DNA from: Egerieenecus sp048201975
Lineage (GTDB): Bacteria; Bacillota; Clostridia; Christensenellales; Aristaeellaceae
DNA length: 17,921 nt
Direction of reading: 5' to 3'
NCBI GenBank assembly: GCA_048201975.1
Contig: DBFBGQ010000017.1
Coordinates: forward strand, 1-17,921
Shown here piece by piece: positions 13,765 to 17,921 of the stretch. Under the pieces are notes generated by a model that did not search any database, had not been told where the DNA came from, and was given only the letters and a program-made list of their open reading frames with translations. Position numbers and translations under genes: made by a program. Positions within the stretch are counted from its first letter, which is position 1, and each line of letters opens with the position of its first letter.

Positions 13765-14706
13765 TTATGGACGGGGCGCGGCAGGCCATATCTCGCCCGC
13801 CTGGGCGGGATGGCCGCGGAGGTAATCGGCGGCGGGCATCTGCTTGCCGCCGGGGGCCTGGAGCTGCAAAACCCGCACGGCGCCTTCCCCCGCGGCGATG
13901 ACCAGGCCCTCCTTGGGGGAGGCGGCCAGCACCTGGCCGGGTTGGCCGCGCAGGCCGGGCTCCTCCTGGGCCCGCAGGATCTTCAGCACCCCCTCCGGAG
14001 AGCCGGTGACCGCGCCGGGCCAGGGGTTCAGGCCATGGATGCGGCGCACGATCGCGGCGGCGGGCTGGGTCCAGTCCAGGATGCCCATGTCCTTGGTGAG
14101 CATGGGGTCGTAGGTCATGTCCTCCTCCCGCTGGGGGAGGCGGGTCAGGGCGCCGGCTTCGAGGGCGTTCAGGGTATCCGTGAGCACCTGGGCGCCCAGG
14201 AGGCTCAGCCGCTGGGTGAGCTCCCCGCAGGTTTCCCCGGGGAGGATGTCCACGGCGGAGGAGAGCAGCATATCCCCGGTGTCGATACCCTTGTCGGTGA
14301 ACATGGTGGTGATGCCCGTGCGGGCGTCCCCCTCCAGGATGCTCCAGGCGATGGGCGCGCTGCCCCGGTGCCGGGGGAGCAGGGAGGCATGGACGTTCAC
14401 GGTGCCCAGGCGGGGAATATCGAGGATCTCCTGGGAGAGGATCTGGCCGAAGGCGGCGGTGACGCACAGGTCCGGGGCCAGGGCGCGCAGGTCCTCCACC
14501 CCGTCCTTGCGGATGCGCCGGGGCTGGAAAACAGGGATGCCGTGGGCCTGGGCGGCCGCCTTCACCGGGGAAGGCGCCAGCTTTTTCCCCCGGCCCCGGG
14601 GCTTGTCGGGCTGGGTGAACACCCCTGCCACCGTATCTCCCCGGGCGATGAGCGCTTCCAGGGAGGGCACGGCGAAATCCGGGGTGCCCATGAAGACGAT
14701 GCGCAT
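13765..14706 (-). CDS. fmt: Methionyl-tRNA formyltransferase
   Basis: A 313-residue cytoplasmic enzyme that formylates initiator Met-tRNA using 10-formyl-tetrahydrofolate. The N-terminal Rossmann domain starts MRIVFMGTPDFAVPSL. Catalytic residues are Asn104, His106 (VNVHASLLPRHRG) and Asp142 (KGIDTGDML). The tRNA-contacting loop is intact (TQPDKPRGRGKK). The C-terminal domain begins near residue 205 and ends normally. The ATG overlaps the def stop by one base (TGATG), with AGGAGG inside def about 10 bases upstream. Pairing with peptide deformylase is the standard arrangement, since the deformylase removes the group that Fmt adds. Confidence 0.97.
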   Translation of the reverse strand: MRIVFMGTPDFAVPSLEALIARGDTVAGVFTQPDKPRGRGKKLAPSPVKAAAQAHGIPVFQPRRIRKDGVEDLRALAPDLCVTAAFGQILSQEILDIPRLGTVNVHASLLPRHRGSAPIAWSILEGDARTGITTMFTDKGIDTGDMLLSSAVDILPGETCGELTQRLSLLGAQVLTDTLNALEAGALTRLPQREEDMTYDPMLTKDMGILDWTQPAAAIVRRIHGLNPWPGAVTGSPEGVLKILRAQEEPGLRGQPGQVLAASPKEGLVIAAGEGAVRVLQLQAPGGKQMPAADYLRGHPAQAGEIWPAAPRP

Positions 14707-15194
14707 CAGTCGTCATCCTCCTTGATATGCCCCTCGATCTCCTCGGGGGTCAGCTCACGGTCCATTTTATCGATGTAGAGCACGCCGTCCAGGTGGTCCA
14801 GCTCGTGGCAAATGGCCCGGGCGAAGAAGCCCTCGCCGGTGAGTTCGATGGGCTTGCCCCGGCGGTCCTGGGCGCGGACGGTGACCTTCATGGGCCGGGT
14901 GACCACGCCCTGGCGGCCCGGCAGGCTCAGGCAGCCCTCCCGGCCGCACTGGGAGCCCTCCTGGGCGGTGATCTCCGGGTTGATCAGCTCCACCAGCCCA
15001 TCCCCCACGTCGATGACCACCACCCGGCGCAGAATGCCCACCTGGGGACCGGCCAGGCCCACGCCTTCGGCCTTGTACATGGTATCGGCCATATCCTTGA
15101 GCAGCGTCCACAGGCGCAGGTCGAACTTTTCCTGGGGCTTGCATACCTTGCGGAGGGTATCGTCCCCCAGCTTGACAATATTACGGGTTGCCAT
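14706..15194 (-). CDS. def: Peptide deformylase
   Basis: A 162-residue metalloenzyme that removes the N-formyl group from nascent proteins at the ribosome exit. All three motifs are intact: EGVGLAGPQVG, REGCLSLPG (metal-binding Cys) and CHELDHLDG (the HExxH metal site with catalytic Glu). The ATG at 15194 is preferred over in-frame upstream starts (GTG 15209, ATG 15203) because GAGG lies 9 bases before it and the protein then starts MATRNIVKLGD, like other deformylases. It follows priA by 69 bases. The acidic tail (EEIEGHIKEDDD) is short and ends in the fmt start. Confidence 0.97.
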   Translation of the reverse strand: MATRNIVKLGDDTLRKVCKPQEKFDLRLWTLLKDMADTMYKAEGVGLAGPQVGILRRVVVIDVGDGLVELINPEITAQEGSQCGREGCLSLPGRQGVVTRPMKVTVRAQDRRGKPIELTGEGFFARAICHELDHLDGVLYIDKMDRELTPEEIEGHIKEDDD

Positions 15195-15263
15195 GGCAAT
15201 CATCCTCACTTATTTGCTGAATCGGTCGGAGGGGGGAAAAATCCGGGGAAAGGGAGCGAAGCG

Positions 15264-17501
15264 TCACATCATGCTGGCGGGGTTGATTTCCAGCCAGGTG
15301 ACGGACCCTTCGCGCTCCTCCCGGCTGAGCCGTGCGGCCTCCGCCAGGAAGGCGTCGGCGTCGGGGTGAACAAAGAGCTTGAAAAGCACCTGATAGCGGC
15401 TTTTGCCCCGGAGGAATTTCACCGGAGCGGCGTCCAGGCGCAGGAGCAGCGTGCGCTTGCGCCAGGCGGGGTGCTGCTCCATCAGGGCGCGGCAGGCGTT
15501 GTACAGCTCCCGGGCCCGGGCCTGGGCGCGCTGGTCGTCCGCGGCCTCCACCAGCAGGCGGGCCAGGAGGGTGAAGGGCGGGTAAAGCCCGGTGCGCCGG
15601 CGGCGGAACTCCTCCTCAAAAAAGGCGCGGTAGTCCTGGCGGGCGGCGGCCTGGATGACGGAATCCTCGGGCTTGTAGGTCTGGATGAACACCTGGCCGG
15701 GGAGGTTGCCCCGCCCCGCCCGCCCGGCCACCTGGGTGAGCAGCTGAAAGGTGCGCTCCCGGGCCCGGTAGTCTGGGAGGTTCAGGGTCATGTCCGCGGC
15801 CACCACGCCCACCAGGGTAACCTGGGGAAAATCCAGCCCCTTGGCGATCATCTGGGTGCCCACCAGCACGCGGGTGCGCCCGGCGCGGAAATCGTCCAGG
15901 AGGCGCTGGTGGCCGTCCTTGCCGGAGGTGGTGTCGATATCCATGCGGGCCACGGGCACGCCGGGAAGCAGGCGGCCCAGGGCCTGCTCCACCTGCTGGG
16001 TGCCCGCGCCGAAGTAACGGATATAGGCGCTGCCGCAGGCGGGGCACTTCTCCGGGGCCGGAAGCTGGCAGCCGCAATAGTGGCAATGGAGCTGGCCGTC
16101 CCCGCCGGAGAGGTGGTAGGTCATGGCTACGTCGCAGTTGGGGCACTTCATCACATGGCCGCAGGCGCGGCAGCTGACGAAGGCGTGGAAGCCCCGGCGG
16201 TTCATCAGCAGCATGGCCTGTTCCCCACGGTCCATGCAGGCGCGGAGGGCGTTGAGCAGCGGGGCGCTGAACACGGAGCGATTCCCCTGGGCCAGCTCGG
16301 CGCGCATATCCACCACCTCCACCGTGGGCAGGGGGCGGTTCATGACCCGGTGGGGCATTTCCAGCAGGGTATAATCCCCCCGGCGGGCCTTGGCAAAGGA
16401 AAGGATGCTGGGGGTGGCGCTGCTGAGCACCAGGGTAGCGCCCTCTTCCCGACAGCGGAAGGCGGCCACTTCCCGGGCGTCGTAGCGGGGATGGCGGTCG
16501 CTGAGGTAGGTCTGCTCGTGCTCCTCGTCCACCACCACCAGACCCAGGCCTTCGGTGGGGGCGAAGATGGCCGAGCGGGCGCCGATGACTACCCGCGCCT
16601 CTCCGCGGCGGATGCGCCGCCACTCGTCGAAGCGCTCCCCGGCGGAGAGCCGGGAGTGCAGCACCGCCGCCACCGGGCCGAAGCGGCCCCGGAACCAGCG
16701 GACCATCTGCGGGGTGAGGGCGATCTCCGGCACCAGGATGATGGCGGAGCGCCCACGCTCCAGGGTATGGCGCACCAGGCGGATGAAGACTTCCGTTTTG
16801 CCGCTGCCGGTGACGCCGTGGAGCAGAAAGCTGCCCCGGCCTTGATCCAGCTGGGGAAGGATCTCCTGCAGGGCTTCCCGCTGGGCGGGCATCAGGGGCG
16901 GGTCGGGGGCGGGAGGATCTGCCTCCTGGCCGCCGGGGCGGCGGAGCACCTCCGCGCGGGCCAGGGTCACCAGGCCCTGGGCCTCCAGGGCGCGGAGGGC
17001 CTCCAGCGGGTCCCGCACCAGCAGGCGCAGCTCCGGCACGGAATGGGGCTGGCCGTCCTTGAGCAGCGTAAGGAGCGTGCGGCGCTTTTCCGAGCGGCCC
17101 TGGCTTTCGATGGCCCGGGGCAGCGCCTCCGCCCCGGCGGTGTAGCGGGCGGTGAGCTCGGTCTTGACCTGCACCCGGCCCCCGCGCATTTCCGCGGGAA
17201 GCGTCAGGCGGAGGGTTTCCGCCAGGGGGCAATGGTTGGTCTCCGCCAGCCATTGGGCCAGGGTCAACAATTGGGGCAGCACGGCGGGATAATCCTCCAG
17301 GGTGCGGCGGATGGGCCGCAGGCGCTCCGGGGGCAGGTCGCTGACCTCCGTGAAGGCCACCACCACCCCTTCCTTGCTCCGGGCGCCGAAGGGCACTTCC
17401 ACCCGCTGGCCCAGGGACAGCTCCATGTCCGGGGGCACCGTATAGGTGAAGGTATGGGCCACGTTCTCATGCACGATATCCACGATGACCTGCGCCAGCA
17501 T
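15264..17501 (-). CDS. priA: Primosomal protein N' (replication restart helicase PriA)
   Basis: A 745-residue 3'-to-5' DNA helicase that recognises stalled forks and reloads the replisome. An N-terminal DNA-binding region (about 1-110) precedes the helicase core: Walker A HGVTGSGKTEV (about 228-238), DEEH box VDEEHEQTY (325-328), SATPS (361-365) and GTQMIAKGLDFPQV (548-561). Between the two halves lies a zinc-binding domain with paired cysteines (CRAC, CPNC, CHYC and CPAC, about 444-489). The open frame extends further upstream, but ATG 17501 is chosen because GGAGG lies 7 bases before it and MLAQVIVDIV is a typical PriA start. It is the first gene of the core operon. Confidence 0.97.
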   Translation of the reverse strand: MLAQVIVDIVHENVAHTFTYTVPPDMELSLGQRVEVPFGARSKEGVVVAFTEVSDLPPERLRPIRRTLEDYPAVLPQLLTLAQWLAETNHCPLAETLRLTLPAEMRGGRVQVKTELTARYTAGAEALPRAIESQGRSEKRRTLLTLLKDGQPHSVPELRLLVRDPLEALRALEAQGLVTLARAEVLRRPGGQEADPPAPDPPLMPAQREALQEILPQLDQGRGSFLLHGVTGSGKTEVFIRLVRHTLERGRSAIILVPEIALTPQMVRWFRGRFGPVAAVLHSRLSAGERFDEWRRIRRGEARVVIGARSAIFAPTEGLGLVVVDEEHEQTYLSDRHPRYDAREVAAFRCREEGATLVLSSATPSILSFAKARRGDYTLLEMPHRVMNRPLPTVEVVDMRAELAQGNRSVFSAPLLNALRACMDRGEQAMLLMNRRGFHAFVSCRACGHVMKCPNCDVAMTYHLSGGDGQLHCHYCGCQLPAPEKCPACGSAYIRYFGAGTQQVEQALGRLLPGVPVARMDIDTTSGKDGHQRLLDDFRAGRTRVLVGTQMIAKGLDFPQVTLVGVVAADMTLNLPDYRARERTFQLLTQVAGRAGRGNLPGQVFIQTYKPEDSVIQAAARQDYRAFFEEEFRRRRTGLYPPFTLLARLLVEAADDQRAQARARELYNACRALMEQHPAWRKRTLLLRLDAAPVKFLRGKSRYQVLFKLFVHPDADAFLAEAARLSREEREGSVTWLEINPASMM

Positions 17502-17574
17502 GCCTTCACCTCCCCCAGGGGCCGCGACTTTGCGCCGGGCGGGTACTCCGGCGGCAAAAAAGCCCGTACATGGA

Positions 17575-17603
17575 ATTATAGCTTTTTTTGGCCCGCAAGA
17601 CAA
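17575..17603 (-). promoter_or_regulatory. Promoter of the priA-rpe operon
   Basis: On the minus strand, TTGTCT (complement of 17598-17603, four of six matches) is followed after 17 bases by a perfect TATAAT (complement of 17575-17580). Transcription would start near 17568, giving a leader of about 67 bases to the priA start. No other clear promoter was found inside the operon. Confidence 0.65.
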
Positions 17604-17747
17604 GCGTTTCCCTGCCAGGGAATATACGGAAGCCGCGCCGGCGGGAAAATACCGGCGGAAGCGCAGCCCCCGCTATGGGGATCAGGCTGCTGAAAAAGGT
17701 ATGTTTTTACACACCAGTATGAAAAAATGAAACTTTCGGTTTCCTAA

Positions 17748-17790
17748 CCTGCAAAAGCTCCATCGCGTTTGGGGCCCGATGGGGTCCAGG
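17748..17790 (+). repeat. Dispersed intergenic repeat, copy 3
   Basis: CCTGCAAAAGCT at 17748-17759 is identical to 1779-1790. It is followed by a GC-rich part (TTTGGGGCCCGATGGGG) that resembles, but does not closely match, the second half of copies 1 and 2. Confidence 0.4.
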
Positions 17791-17921
17791 GGGCGCGTTG
17801 CAGAAAGCAACTTCTGCGGCACGCCCATTTTGCAAACAAATCAAGAGAAAAACGGCGGCATAGCGTCAAAAAACAACCAGCCAAAGCGAAAAGAGGCATG
17901 AGAAACCAGGGCTGTCGAAAA

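Larger units (their letters stand above)
17502..17921. other. Intergenic region upstream of priA
   Basis: About 420 bases to the window edge. Holds the priA leader and promoter (17575-17603), an AT-rich stretch around 17697-17735 and the third copy of the dispersed repeat (17748-17790). A short inverted repeat (GCAGAA at 17800-17805 with TTCTGC at 17812-17817) follows. No supported gene or RNA. Confidence 0.5.

Noticed and set aside
12712..17693. Two very long plus-strand open frames opposite rsmB, fmt, def and priA
   Set aside because: Both are antisense to genes with full catalytic motifs. Their length follows from high GC and few stop codons; composition is Gly/His/Gln-rich.

Overview
The window looks like a chromosomal segment of a Bacillota (Firmicutes) bacterium, most likely an anaerobic, GC-rich member of the Clostridia. 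The main evidence is the conserved gene order priA-def-fmt-rsmB-rlmN-prpC-prkC-rsgA-rpe on the minus strand. A short NrdD-type protein just beyond it suggests anaerobic life. The lineage is inferred; there is no rRNA or other taxonomic marker here.

Layout on the plus-strand coordinates. 1-349: a cluster of nested palindromes followed by a T-run, then no recognisable gene. 350-1630 (+): an AT-richer gene for a secreted protein with three SH3-like repeats. 1631-1948: an intergenic region with a strong hairpin, a diverged repeat copy and the terminator of the next operon. 1949-6139 (-): a three-gene ABC importer operon (binding protein, fused double permease, ATPase) driven by a good sigma-A-type promoter, with a 13-bp hairpin between the first two genes. 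6140-6525: an AT-rich divergent promoter region, two minus-strand terminators and a second repeat copy. 6526-6795 (-): a small NrdD-like protein with its own promoter. 6902-6985 (-): an unannotated 27-codon, strongly basic small ORF with a near-ideal ribosome binding site, followed by a weak terminator-like hairpin. 7018-17501 (-): the core operon. 17502-17921: the operon promoter and a third repeat copy.

The core operon joins replication restart (PriA), formylation and deformylation of protein N-termini (Fmt, Def), rRNA/tRNA methylation (RsmB, RlmN), a Ser/Thr kinase/phosphatase pair that senses cell-wall state (PrkC, PrpC), a ribosome-assembly GTPase (RsgA) and ribulose-phosphate epimerase (Rpe). 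Several genes overlap by 1 to 8 bases, which suggests translational coupling.

I see no clear new multi-gene system. The best candidates for something undescribed are the small basic ORF at the end of the core operon, the multi-stem palindromic element at 1-131, the direct repeats that flank the ABC operon, the divergent promoters with overlapping -35 boxes, and the tandem-repeat N-terminal extension of RsmB.
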